From Oribacterium sp. WCC10 (GTDB taxonomy: Bacteria; Bacillota; Clostridia; Lachnospirales; Lachnospiraceae): 64,000 bases of DNA. The position numbers were made by a program, and so were the translations under genes. Below the pieces are notes generated by a model, which saw only the letters and a program-made list of their open reading frames with translations, was not told the DNA's origin and did no database searches. The DNA lies in contig NZ_FOPH01000009.1 in NCBI RefSeq assembly GCF_900113415.1, positions 1 to 64,000 of the forward strand. The letters run 5' to 3'. Position 1 is the stretch's first letter. The number at the start of each line of letters is the position of its first letter. Positions 1 to 8,368 of this stretch are shown one piece after another.

Positions 1-280
1 GCAGGACGCCGATCATAGATCGGTGCATATCGTTCCGGAGTTTTCTGATGAAAACTCCTTCAACTCAAAACTAAAGCTTGGCTTTTCGTTCTGTCCGTTT
101 CTTTACTGCGAATAAATTCGCTTGACCATATTTGGTCGTTTGCTTCCGAGTTCTTTTGAACTCTTCCGCTCTGAATTTTCTTTTTCAAAGAATCTTCAGG
201 GTCTGTGTATTAATCGATCTTTGATTTTCAAGGTTCTAATCGCTTCGTTTAAAGCTATTTGTTTACCGCTCTCTCGAGCG
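1..280 (-). other. probable rRNA-operon leader leaving the left edge
   Basis: No convincing gene lies here. On the minus strand this is the stretch immediately downstream of the near-consensus promoter at 288-316. It contains several short stem-loops (for example AACTC/GAGTT and GATCATAGATC-type arms) and a CTTGAAAATCAAAGATCG-like segment, a type of sequence often seen in Firmicutes rRNA leaders just before 16S. The 16S gene itself would lie beyond position 1 and is not seen, so the identity is inference. Confidence 0.4.
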
Positions 281-287
281 CTCAGTT

Positions 288-316
288 AATATAACAGTTA
301 TATCCGACGTTGTCAA
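288..316 (-). promoter_or_regulatory. strong sigma-A promoter firing leftwards
   Basis: On the minus strand TTGACA (311-316) is followed by a 17-bp spacer and TATATT (288-293), an almost perfect vegetative promoter. It points out of the window through a gene-free leader, as expected for an rRNA or other stable-RNA operon. Confidence 0.75.
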
Positions 317-562
317 ACATTTTTTCAATTTTTTTGATATCTTTTTTCATAACTGAATTTTCAATGCAAATTCTCATGATAGATAAACATATAAATAACA
401 GTATAACACCTATCCTTACTAATACCTGTCTATATCGTATACTAAAGTAAAGCTCTTCAGGGCAAATGCTTAATGTCTGCATCTGCCCGAAAAGCCTACA
501 GATATTTTTTGTCACTATACGACCTGTGTAACTTCTAACGTTAAAATCCACCGCCTGTTTTT

Positions 563-1969
563 TCAAATCTTAAACTTCAGGCTCTTAAGAATTTTGTCTC
601 CCATAGTACCATCACTAAGATCTATCCGTACGATACCGATAGAAAGTGCATGAGTATCATCAAGCTGTGCTATATATTCAGTCCATTCATATCCTATACT
701 CTTATAAGTTCTTCCATGAAATACAACGCCGTCGAACTCACGATCATCAATATCCTTATAATTTTCAAAGTCCTTTTTATAGAAGTCGAAGCCTTCTACG
801 TTATCCTTAAGTTTAAACTGTATAAATCCTGCGCCGAAAGCATCTGCATCTTCATTCTCAACCACTTTATCACGGCTTTCATCATACGACCATCCGGATT
901 CAGGAATCTGCATACTGATATTTACACCGTCATTATCGTTTCCAAAAGGATGTATGTCCACAGCAAAGTCTTTCATCTTAGCATTTGCTGCCGCCGCTTT
1001 GTCATTATCGGATGCTTCAGCCTTAACTTCTTCCAGATACTTCGATTCTGCTTCTGATGACGAGAAACCACTTGAATTAAAACTACTTATCTTATAAACA
1101 CCGGGTTCCTTTTCCGCATCCTTCTCATCAAAGTTGACATAGACAAAATGTGTTGAATCATCAGAAGATATCCACTTGTAATACCTCTTGTTACGCTTCA
1201 TATGATCAGAGTACTCTTCTTTATCAAATTCTCCATCTACCCCAAAGTATTCTGCCAGCTCTTCATATGTAGTATTAAAAATATCCTTCGCAACCCTGTT
1301 CATCCATACATAGCCCTTCTGCAGCTGCTCTTCCGTAATGATTCCATCACCTGAAGGTGCATCTGTTTTTGTGCCGCTGTCAGAGTCAGCCTTATCTGTA
1401 CTATCTTCATCGGTTTCTTTATCATCCGCATTACCTGCTTCTTTCTTTTCTTCTGACTTGTTTGCTCCTGATCCGGAATCAAAATCTCCATCTTCTTTGA
1501 CCATGGTATAGTGCGCAGTACCCTGCATATCGAGATACAGTTTGTCATCTTTAATTTCATATGTGTACACAGATGTGCCATACACCGTTATTTCACCGGG
1601 TTTCCATGTTATGTCAAGCAGACTGTCAAACAGATTGAACTTGCCTGTTCCATCCGAATATAGTTCAATGTATGTATTACCCATTCCGGACTCTACAAGC
1701 ATATCATGCGTGACGGAATGTCCTCCGGCTTCATATTCATAAATCACATACCGTCCCACATCCCCGCTTTCAACAGATGTTTCAGTTTCTTTGTTCCCTT
1801 CATCCGCTTTGCCTGTCATTTCTTCTGCTTTTCGTGTCGTTTCCTGAACTGTAGTTTCAGTCACTGTTGCGGAAGCTGTCTTATCTTCATTAGAGCCTCC
1901 ACAGGATGTCATAATCATGATCAATCCTGCTGTAAGAGCAACAGATAGCAAATGCTTTCGTAACTTCAT
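563..1969 (-). CDS. lipoprotein with lipocalin-like N-terminal region
   Basis: 468 residues. A lipoprotein signal peptide is clear: basic start MKLRK, hydrophobic core, lipobox MTSC, then a long Ser/Thr/Glu/Asp-rich linker. Residues about 70-160 form a beta-rich block reading out a 'YIELYSDGTGKFN...ITW' pattern, like small lipocalin-type domains of Lachnospiraceae lipoproteins. After a second acidic linker (about 165-210) a distinct C-terminal domain of about 250 residues follows that I do not recognise. The ATG at 1969 is preceded by GGAGGAGC. It is presumably anchored to the outer face of the membrane. It stands alone; the gap upstream (1970-2362) holds only a terminator of the next gene and A+T-rich DNA. 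Function unknown. Confidence 0.8.
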   Translation of the reverse strand: MKLRKHLLSVALTAGLIMIMTSCGGSNEDKTASATVTETTVQETTRKAEEMTGKADEGNKETETSVESGDVGRYVIYEYEAGGHSVTHDMLVESGMGNTYIELYSDGTGKFNLFDSLLDITWKPGEITVYGTSVYTYEIKDDKLYLDMQGTAHYTMVKEDGDFDSGSGANKSEEKKEAGNADDKETDEDSTDKADSDSGTKTDAPSGDGIITEEQLQKGYVWMNRVAKDIFNTTYEELAEYFGVDGEFDKEEYSDHMKRNKRYYKWISSDDSTHFVYVNFDEKDAEKEPGVYKISSFNSSGFSSSEAESKYLEEVKAEASDNDKAAAANAKMKDFAVDIHPFGNDNDGVNISMQIPESGWSYDESRDKVVENEDADAFGAGFIQFKLKDNVEGFDFYKKDFENYKDIDDREFDGVVFHGRTYKSIGYEWTEYIAQLDDTHALSIGIVRIDLSDGTMGDKILKSLKFKI

Positions 1970-2198
1970 AAATGCTCCTCCTTGATCATCTTAACATTAG
2001 TGCAAAATATTCTTCTGCTTTATGCCAAATCCCTGTTACCATTAGGTATAGTATAGTATCTTGGGCGGAAATATTCTTCATAAATCATTCATATAACGAA
2101 ATTTTCATTTTTTGTTAATGAAATATTGCTCTGTTTTTGTAAATGACACTGATAAAATCATTTTTACTTCAAGAAGTTAGCAGCAGTCATCGGCACAG

Positions 2199-2244
2199 CA
2201 AAAAACCGTCCTTCACTTCTATCCAAAAGTAAAGGACGGTTTTG
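2199..2244 (-). terminator. Rho-independent terminator of the YgjV-like gene
   Basis: AAACCGTCCTT (2203-2213) pairs with AAGGACGGTTT (2232-2242). Read on the minus strand the stem is followed by a T run, so it ends transcription from the gene at 2363-2884. The rest of the 1970-2362 gap shows no gene. Confidence 0.8.
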
Positions 2245-2362
2245 TAGAATTAAATGAAAATGGGTATGAAATAAATTTAAGCCAATATCAGATACCGGTT
2301 CACTCAATAAACCAATGTACCTGACTCTTTGAAGTATCGCTCATAACTGCATAAAGTTCTAT

Positions 2363-2884
2363 TTAACATTTGTTTTCCATGGCTTCTTCTTTTATGGCTC
2401 TCATCATACCGACAAAATTTGCACAAATAGTAAGAACATCAAATACTGCCGCAGCATAATTCATGAGCATAATATCATATGTAAGCCACATTAACTGGCA
2501 TACGGTAAGGACAATCTTAAGATGGCTTTCTTTGGGAGTATCAAGCATAACTGTATAGAGCACTGCTGACACTATAGGTAACAGTTCCATCCATCTGAAC
2601 CCGCCAACATACAGAAAAACTCCCGACACAAGGATCTGAACTACAACAAAAAAGTATTTCCAGAATGCAGTCATCTCACGCTTCAGGAAGAAAACATTTC
2701 TTGCCACACTTACTATATTCGCGACAAGGCCAGACATTCCGCCTAATACCGCATTGCCCACTCCCATGATAAGGAACTGGATATTCTGACCTATGAGTAT
2801 GTATCTTCTCTTATGTACAAAACCGAGACATACCATAAGTATGGAGCCAATAAAGCCAAGGATATTACCAATTATCAGATTCAT
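2363..2884 (-). CDS. YgjV-like small integral membrane protein
   Basis: 173 residues, almost entirely hydrophobic, with about six membrane segments and short basic loops (HKRR, FLKRE). The pattern 'NILGFIGSILMV...GHxRR...QNIQFLIMG' matches the bacterial inner-membrane YgjV family, whose biochemical role is not established. The start at 2884 has AAAGGTGATG upstream. It lies 28 bp downstream of the lipoprotein at 2913-4025 and could be cotranscribed with it; a strong terminator follows. Confidence 0.75.
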   Translation of the reverse strand: MNLIIGNILGFIGSILMVCLGFVHKRRYILIGQNIQFLIMGVGNAVLGGMSGLVANIVSVARNVFFLKREMTAFWKYFFVVVQILVSGVFLYVGGFRWMELLPIVSAVLYTVMLDTPKESHLKIVLTVCQLMWLTYDIMLMNYAAAVFDVLTICANFVGMMRAIKEEAMENKC

Positions 2885-2912
2885 TTACATCACCTTTCAC
2901 CAAACATGCCCA

Positions 2913-4025
2913 TTAATATAAATGCATAACGGTGTCAGGCGCAACCCCTATTACGTGATTTTCTGTTTTGATCATAGACATAATGTTTTCGACCTGTTCT
3001 TTGGTTGTTACGCCGATACAGGAAACAGCGTACATATTGAAATTCTGATAATCATATACCATATTCAGATTATATTTACTCATGAATGCACTAAGTTCCC
3101 CCGGATCCATCTTCTCATCCACCGATATAATGATGACATTGGAAAATGAATCTGTTGCCGGACCTCCTGTTGGATATTTTTCAGCCGGAAGTGTCATGAC
3201 AGGAACCTGTGTAGTGTTCTCCACCGGAGCTCCGGTTGTGGTTTCCTCTGCCCGTCCGGTATATGACACAGAAGTTTCCGGATTGTATTCCAATCTGCTT
3301 TCCATCTCTTCATCGATGTCAGGGTCATTTCCATCAATGTCTATGACTCCTTCTCCTGACAATTCATATTCCTGTTCTTCCGAAAGTTCTGATTCCTCCG
3401 TTAAATCCATAGATTCCTGTTCAGTTTCACCTTTGGTTTCGCTTTCCGTAACATCCTCAGAAATGGCAGGAAGAACACTCTCTATGCCTTTACGCATAAT
3501 CTCCCATCTGTCTTTAAGCTGTTTGTTACCAACCAGTCTCTTCGCCGTATCAAGATCTCCGGAATCTTCAAGCATATTGGCAATAGAGTACAAGTCATAG
3601 AGTATTGTATCCGTGTAGTAATCGATCCCCGCCCAGGTCTCCAAAAAATCTTTTTGATCTCTTTCCTCCAGAGAATTATAGAATTCCAATGTAGCAGGGC
3701 TGACAATATTAAGTGTGAATTCGCCGGCATTGGCCAGTTCAAGAAAGTGTACAGCCTGATGCAGAGTCTTAAGTGAGGCTCCGGCGGTTCCCTGTATTCC
3801 CATGCATCTATCAAATCTTTCCATCAGTGCTTCTTTAAGAGAAGCCTCTCCTATCAGCTTTGGAATTTCTGTTTCAGCTTCAGACACTGCACTCGCCTTT
3901 TTTTCACGCACAGTCTCAGAATATTGCTTAGCTGCCTTTTTAGTTCCGGAAGTTTTGGAGTTACACGAACAAAGTACAGACATTATAAAAATAAGGACTA
4001 TGGGCAATATGTATTTTTTATTCAT
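2913..4025 (-). CDS. lipoprotein of unknown function
   Basis: 370 residues from the ATG at 4025, chosen because GGAG sits 7 nt upstream and because it begins a proper signal peptide (MNKKYILP, hydrophobic core, LCSC lipobox); in-frame codons upstream would bury the signal. A helical region (about 60-190) is followed by an extreme Glu/Ser/Thr-rich linker (about 195-290) and a C-terminal alpha/beta block of about 75 residues with 'NVIIISVDEKMDPGELSAF', which may be a small regulatory or protease-inhibitor-like fold. Family not recognised. Probably in one unit with the YgjV-like gene downstream. Confidence 0.75.
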   Translation of the reverse strand: MNKKYILPIVLIFIMSVLCSCNSKTSGTKKAAKQYSETVREKKASAVSEAETEIPKLIGEASLKEALMERFDRCMGIQGTAGASLKTLHQAVHFLELANAGEFTLNIVSPATLEFYNSLEERDQKDFLETWAGIDYYTDTILYDLYSIANMLEDSGDLDTAKRLVGNKQLKDRWEIMRKGIESVLPAISEDVTESETKGETEQESMDLTEESELSEEQEYELSGEGVIDIDGNDPDIDEEMESRLEYNPETSVSYTGRAEETTTGAPVENTTQVPVMTLPAEKYPTGGPATDSFSNVIIISVDEKMDPGELSAFMSKYNLNMVYDYQNFNMYAVSCIGVTTKEQVENIMSMIKTENHVIGVAPDTVMHLY

Positions 4026-4116
4026 ACAAAATCTCCATTCACAAAAGCCGCTCAATACTGTACGCATAATGATAAGATCACTTATCATTCAATGTAACGG
4101 AACACTGTATAACTAA

Positions 4117-4154
4117 ATAATCTCATGCCAGGTTCTCCACCGACATGAGATTAT
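4117..4154 (-). terminator. terminator after the NifX-like gene
   Basis: ATAATCTCATG (4117-4127) and CATGAGATTAT (4144-4154) are perfect 11-bp arms. On the minus strand the stem is followed by TTATTTAGTT, a moderate T-rich tail. Confidence 0.6.
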
Positions 4155-4190
4155 ATATCACCGATCAAGTACTTTTACCACATGCATTAT

Positions 4191-4535
4191 TCAATGAACT
4201 GTAACCGATTCCTGTTCAAGCATGCCTGCAAGATATTTGATTATAGCGTCATCTGCCTTGCCTTTGACTCCCGCATAAACTTCAATAGAAAGTCCTTCCT
4301 CCTCAATTTTATTAACCACTCCGGGACTCATGCCTTCCGAGATAATGACATTGACATCATTTTGAACCATGGCCTCCAGGTCTTTATCTGCCTTTTGTCC
4401 CATCACAGGGAGGTATCCGTAACTGACTATATGATTCTCATCATTAACCTCAAAAACCTTAAAACGCGGGCACTGTCCGAACTGCCAATAAATATTGTCA
4501 TTTTCATTATTTACCGTAATTGCTATTTTTTTCAT
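4191..4535 (-). CDS. NifB/NifX-type dinitrogenase cofactor-binding domain protein
   Basis: 114 residues. The sequence 'MKKIAITVNNENDNIYWQFGQCPRFKVFEV' and 'KADKDLEAMVQNDVNVIISEGMSPGVVNKIEEEGLSIEVYAG' (shown here only in part) has the ribonuclease-H-like fold signature of the dinitrogenase iron-molybdenum cofactor family (NifX/NafY/MTH1175-like). Members bind metal-sulfur clusters or act as small regulators. The ATG at 4535 was chosen because GAGGGG is 6 nt upstream; the ATG at 4541 would touch it. No nif genes, Mrp ATPase or ferredoxin cluster is adjacent, so this is an orphan. An inverted repeat GGCTTAG/CTAAGCC lies upstream at 4563-4579; otherwise 4536-4822 shows nothing. Confidence 0.8.
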   Translation of the reverse strand: MKKIAITVNNENDNIYWQFGQCPRFKVFEVNDENHIVSYGYLPVMGQKADKDLEAMVQNDVNVIISEGMSPGVVNKIEEEGLSIEVYAGVKGKADDAIIKYLAGMLEQESVTVH

Positions 4536-4822
4536 GTACATCCCCTCAAAAATAATAGTCCTGGCTTAGGGTCTAAGCCTTGCATCTATAGTGTTTTCAA
4601 CTGTTTTCAGCAGCAGAACCGCAGTTTACGGGATAAATATATAAAATATCCAGACCTGAGCCAAAACTGCATCCAATGAAATCACTTATGACTATTATGT
4701 CGAACAATTTTACCAAAATATTAACACCAATTACGAAAGCAGCCGAATTTTGTCACGCACTTATCTCTGCTGCAATGGCCGTAAAGGCCTGTTTACTGCA
4801 TTTTATCGGACCTGTACATAAT

Positions 4823-4856
4823 AAAAAACCTGATGATCCGTTTCCGGACCACCAGG
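4823..4856 (-). terminator. terminator of the AlsT-type symporter gene
   Basis: CCTGATGATCCG (4829-4840) pairs, with two mismatches, to CGGACCACCAGG (4845-4856). On the minus strand six T residues follow. It lies about 170 nt beyond the symporter stop codon. Confidence 0.65.
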
Positions 4857-5022
4857 TAAAGCGCCAAATAAAGACACAATGTATAAATATGAGCCAAGGG
4901 ACAAAAACCTATCTCACAGATCAAACTTGCTTGAGAGTGGAGACCAGGCTTTATGGACCGCCCAACATGACTTGAGGCACTCACGCCATCAATATATCAT
5001 TGATTTCAAGGTTGAATCCTGC

Positions 5023-6426
5023 CTAAGCAGATTTCACCCCTTTAAAATGCTCCTTTGTGAGTTTTACCACCTTAGGGGATAAAACGAGTACCGCAATAAG
5101 GTTAGGTACTGCCATAAGACCATTGGCTGTATCCGCAATCTCCCAGACAAGGCTAAGCTGTACTGTTGCACCGACTACCACAAACATAACATATATAGCC
5201 TGATATACGATGATTGCTTTGGTACCGAAGATAAACTCCATACATCGAACACCGTAGAGGCTCCATGAAAGAAGTGTAGAAAAAGCAAAGAGCGTAATAC
5301 ATGAAGCTATAATGATAGATGCAACTCTACTGCCAAACGTTGTTGAAAAAGCCATGATAGTAAGGTCTGTACCTGCAGAATGACCATAGAACCCATCTGC
5401 ACATCCTGAAATAAGAATAGCCACAGCCGTAAGAGTACAGATAACTATGGTATCCATGAATACCTCAAAAATACCGTACATAGCCTGATGTACAGGATGG
5501 TCTACATCTGCTGCCGCATGGGCTATAGGTGCTGTGCCGAGTCCGGCTTCATTTGAGAATATACCTCTTCCAAAACCTGCTCTTGCCGCCTGTTTGATGG
5601 TGACACCCATAAGACCACCACTTATAGCCGAAGGAGAAAATGCCCCCTTAAAAATCTGTGAGAATACCCCGCCCAATGCATTGACATGAGTAATGATAAC
5701 CACAATGGAAGTAATGATATAAACCAGCGCCATGATAGGAACAAGCTTTTCAGTTACATTTCCGATACGCTGCATACCGCCGAAAAGCACAAGAATAGTG
5801 AGCATAGCTCCTATGATTCCTATGATCAGATAAATCCTCTGCATGTCAGAACCCGAGATTTCAGGATTGAAAGAACTGAAAACCGATCCTATAGATGTGG
5901 CGATAGTGTTAATCTGTGTCATGTTTCCTGTTCCAAGGGCTGCTACGCATCCAAAGATCGAGAAAATCACACCCAGCCATCTCCACTGACTTCCAAGGCC
6001 ATTAACAATGTAATACATGGGACCGCCCACAAAATCACCTTTATCATTTACTTCACGATAATGTACCGCAAGAATGATCTCGGCATACTTTGTACACATA
6101 CCAAAAAGAGCCGCAATCCACATCCAGAAAATAGCGCCCGGACCGCCAAGCGATATCGCTCCCGCAACTCCGGCAATATTGCCTGTGCCAACAGTTCCCG
6201 CCAGAGCTGTCGTAAGGGCCTGAATGGGCGTAAGGGCACCATCCTGGCTGGTTCTTTTTTCAAACAGTCTGCCAAGGGTATTCTTCATAATATACGGAAA
6301 CTTCACAAATTGAATGAATCCGAGTCTCAAGGTAATGAAAATACCGGTTCCTATCAGAAGTACAAGCGTAGGTACTCCCCAGACAAAAGAATTAACAGTG
6401 CCAGATATTTGATAAAACAGTTCCAC
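5023..6426 (-). CDS. sodium:alanine/glycine symporter (AlsT/AGCS family)
   Basis: 467 residues, about 10-11 membrane segments. Diagnostic family stretches are visible: 'TALAGTVGTGNIAGVAGAI', 'GGPGAIFWMW', 'KYAEIILAVHYRE', 'GGPMYYI' and 'GRGIFSNEAGLGTAPIAHA'. The family takes up L- or D-alanine and glycine with Na+. The start is a GTG at 6426 with AGGAG 7 nt upstream; longer in-frame versions add a non-homologous hydrophilic tail. The 600-nt region upstream holds the hairpin GCATAGC/GCTATGC (6529-6546) and a repeat cluster; no glycine riboswitch was recognised. Confidence 0.9.
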   Translation of the reverse strand: MELFYQISGTVNSFVWGVPTLVLLIGTGIFITLRLGFIQFVKFPYIMKNTLGRLFEKRTSQDGALTPIQALTTALAGTVGTGNIAGVAGAISLGGPGAIFWMWIAALFGMCTKYAEIILAVHYREVNDKGDFVGGPMYYIVNGLGSQWRWLGVIFSIFGCVAALGTGNMTQINTIATSIGSVFSSFNPEISGSDMQRIYLIIGIIGAMLTILVLFGGMQRIGNVTEKLVPIMALVYIITSIVVIITHVNALGGVFSQIFKGAFSPSAISGGLMGVTIKQAARAGFGRGIFSNEAGLGTAPIAHAAADVDHPVHQAMYGIFEVFMDTIVICTLTAVAILISGCADGFYGHSAGTDLTIMAFSTTFGSRVASIIIASCITLFAFSTLLSWSLYGVRCMEFIFGTKAIIVYQAIYVMFVVVGATVQLSLVWEIADTANGLMAVPNLIAVLVLSPKVVKLTKEHFKGVKSA

Positions 6427-6691
6427 TTTTACACTCCTATAATTCGGGAACGTAATCCCATTATTTCGCTTTACGTATGACACTGAAACCGAAAATCTCA
6501 AAAGGTTTCCTGATAACCATTCAAATCAGCATAGCTATCGCTATGCAAAAGTTCAATCCGAAGCGAAAACCAAAAACTTTTTTGAATTATCCCAGCGCGT
6601 CACAGCACTTTAAAGCATTAAAGGATAACTATAGCACATGTTTTATCCATTCGCCACCGTAATCATATAATGATGCAGTGGGCAAAAGTAC

Positions 6692-6942
6692 CAAATCACG
6701 TGCTTGCACGTTGATTTGAGATTTTATGAACCGCCTGAATATGAATAACGAAGTCGTTTTGCATAGCATAAGGGCCCAAGTTTGAGTGTTCAGCAGCACA
6801 TCTGCCTTCGATTTTTAAGCGAAGGAGCCACGCGGCTTTGAGCGTTTCAAAGGAATCTGTAAGGATTCCTGCTCATTGCACACGAATGTGTGCGTTGGCG
6901 CTAATCAGTGAGTGTCAAATACTTTTGACACTCACGTCATAT
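6692..6942 (+). repeat. cluster of stem-loops ending in the GACACTCACGTCAT tail
   Basis: This gap between the symporter and LysR genes has no gene but a series of clean hairpins: CAAATCACGTGC/GCACGTTGATTTG (6692-6718), AGGAATC/GATTCCT (6851-6870), GCACAC/GTGTGC (6878-6893) and GTGAGTGTCAAA/TTTGACACTCAC (6908-6935). The last is followed by GTCATAT, the tail shared with other gaps at about 16.5, 30.3, 49.4 and 55.1 kb. It may be an intergenic structured repeat. Confidence 0.6.
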
Positions 6943-7028
6943 AATGAATATTTGCATTGACACAAATCAATAACCGGTACACCAAACAAGGAAGGACTCT
7001 ACGCAAGTCATATGTGTGGCGTGACATG

Positions 7029-7913
7029 TTATATCAGGGTAGCTTTGGCAATTCGGATAAACTCCAGCATTTCACTGGTAACCCATTTACTTTCCTGATA
7101 AATAACCTGATGGAACATGTCTATGTGAAAGTTTTTCACAGGAATCTCTTTCAGATATCCCTTTTCAAGGTGTTCTTTAATAGCGAAATATGGAAGGAAT
7201 GAGCAGCCACCTGTTTCATGTATCATATTCGAGATGACTTCAGTACTTCCCACTTCCAGTACAGGTTCAATGGAAAGCTCATGAAATGCCAGGAACTGAG
7301 CCAAAGCAAACTGATAGTTATCTGCTGCCTCAGTAAGATAAAACGGTTCCTTTACAAGTTCATGCAAATTTATCTCTTGCTTTTTCAGGATGGGATTCTG
7401 CGGACCACAAACAAAAACACATGGTTCCTTTTTCTGAATAACACGTTTCCAGTGAACGTTATAGTAAAGAGCATCCAGGATATATATAATGTCTACTTCG
7501 TTCTTCTCCATCATTTCAGTAAGTTCCGAAGGTGAACCTCTGGTTATCTTAATGTGATATTCAGGGTGATGCTCACGCAAAAGCTTAAGTATCTCCGTAA
7601 GCGTAAACATACACAACGAATCCAATGTTCCGATGTGAAGTGTATGTGTTCTGGCTTCTTCGTTACCCAAAGCGCTTTTGAGGGAATTTATCTGATTTGT
7701 GATATTTTCAACGTACTTGAGAAGCAACAGTCCATCAGGAGTTATCTTTACGTTTTTACTGAATCTGTCGAAAAGAATAGTTCCGAGTTCTGTCTCCAGA
7801 GCTTTTATCTGAACTGTAACTGTTGACTGGGAATACCCCAGTTCGTGGCCGGCTTTCGAAAAGCTCTCAAGTTCCGCAACCTTCTGAAAAGTGATAAGTT
7901 GTCGTATCTCCAT
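7029..7913 (-). CDS. LysR-family transcriptional regulator, probably of L-serine use
   Basis: 294 residues. The N-terminal winged helix-turn-helix (about 1-60: 'FQKVAELESFSKAGHELGYSQSTVTVQIKALETELG') is typical LysR, followed by a two-lobed effector-binding domain to the C-terminus. The start at 7913 has GAGGAG 6 nt upstream. The gene is divergent from the SstT-sdaAB-sdaAA module across a 455-nt gap full of palindromes, the classic LysR arrangement, so control of serine uptake and deamination, with serine or a product as inducer, is a reasonable inference. Confidence 0.85.
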   Translation of the reverse strand: MEIRQLITFQKVAELESFSKAGHELGYSQSTVTVQIKALETELGTILFDRFSKNVKITPDGLLLLKYVENITNQINSLKSALGNEEARTHTLHIGTLDSLCMFTLTEILKLLREHHPEYHIKITRGSPSELTEMMEKNEVDIIYILDALYYNVHWKRVIQKKEPCVFVCGPQNPILKKQEINLHELVKEPFYLTEAADNYQFALAQFLAFHELSIEPVLEVGSTEVISNMIHETGGCSFLPYFAIKEHLEKGYLKEIPVKNFHIDMFHQVIYQESKWVTSEMLEFIRIAKATLI

Positions 7914-8368
7914 GATTTCTCCTCAGTTCAATACATATTGAATCAGTGTTTTTTCTATACCGGAAACCCGGCAGTGATGCCCATAAGGGTATCGGCGTTT
8001 ACTATGGAAAAACTGGTTATATCAGTGTTTCCATAGAGCCTCCGGCGTCAGGGCACGGATTTTCAATGGAAATTGATGCTTCGCATCGAAAATCCGGCCA
8101 GGGAAACGCATTATTCAGCGTTTCCCTATGCTTTTATATCGAAGTCCGATATATAACAGAACTGCCATTCTTAAATCCATGGCACTCCCGACAATATCAA
8201 AGAGGATTTTTGATATTATTGTTTTTAATAGGATAGTTTAAAATCATGAATTTTACAAATGTATTTTTTTTAGTTATCATACGCGTAACTGATAAGAAGA
8301 ACTGTGCACATCTTCTTGTTGTTGAGTCATTTTAAACGGGTAAACCCGTGATGTTTTAAGGGGAATTT
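7914..8368. promoter_or_regulatory. divergent control region LysR / serine transporter
   Basis: No gene is seen. Palindromes in order: AGGGAAACGC/GCGTTTCCCT (about 8099-8126), TATATCG/CGATATA (8135-8153, a plausible LysR-type site with T-N11-A geometry), AAGAAGA/TCTTCTT (8294-8317), and ACGGGTAAACCCGT (8336-8349), which sits just before the AAGGGGAA ribosome site of the transporter and could mask it in RNA. Which of these the regulator binds cannot be told from sequence. Confidence 0.45.

Noticed and set aside
282-566. 94-codon frame on the minus strand with a hydrophobic stretch
   Set aside because: It needs a TTG start without ribosome site, overlaps the strong promoter at 288-316 and resembles no family.
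4676-4975. 99-codon plus-strand frame in the gap before the symporter terminator
   Set aside because: Covers the symporter terminator, has no ribosome site, no recognisable domain.
5686-6480. 264-codon plus-strand frame opposite the AlsT-type symporter
   Set aside because: Antisense shadow of a clear membrane transporter gene; His/Asn/Arg-rich composition is typical of such shadows.
6427-6950. Possible glycine riboswitch before the alanine/glycine symporter
   Set aside because: Looked for the conserved paired-aptamer cores upstream of the start; not present. Only simple hairpins are seen.
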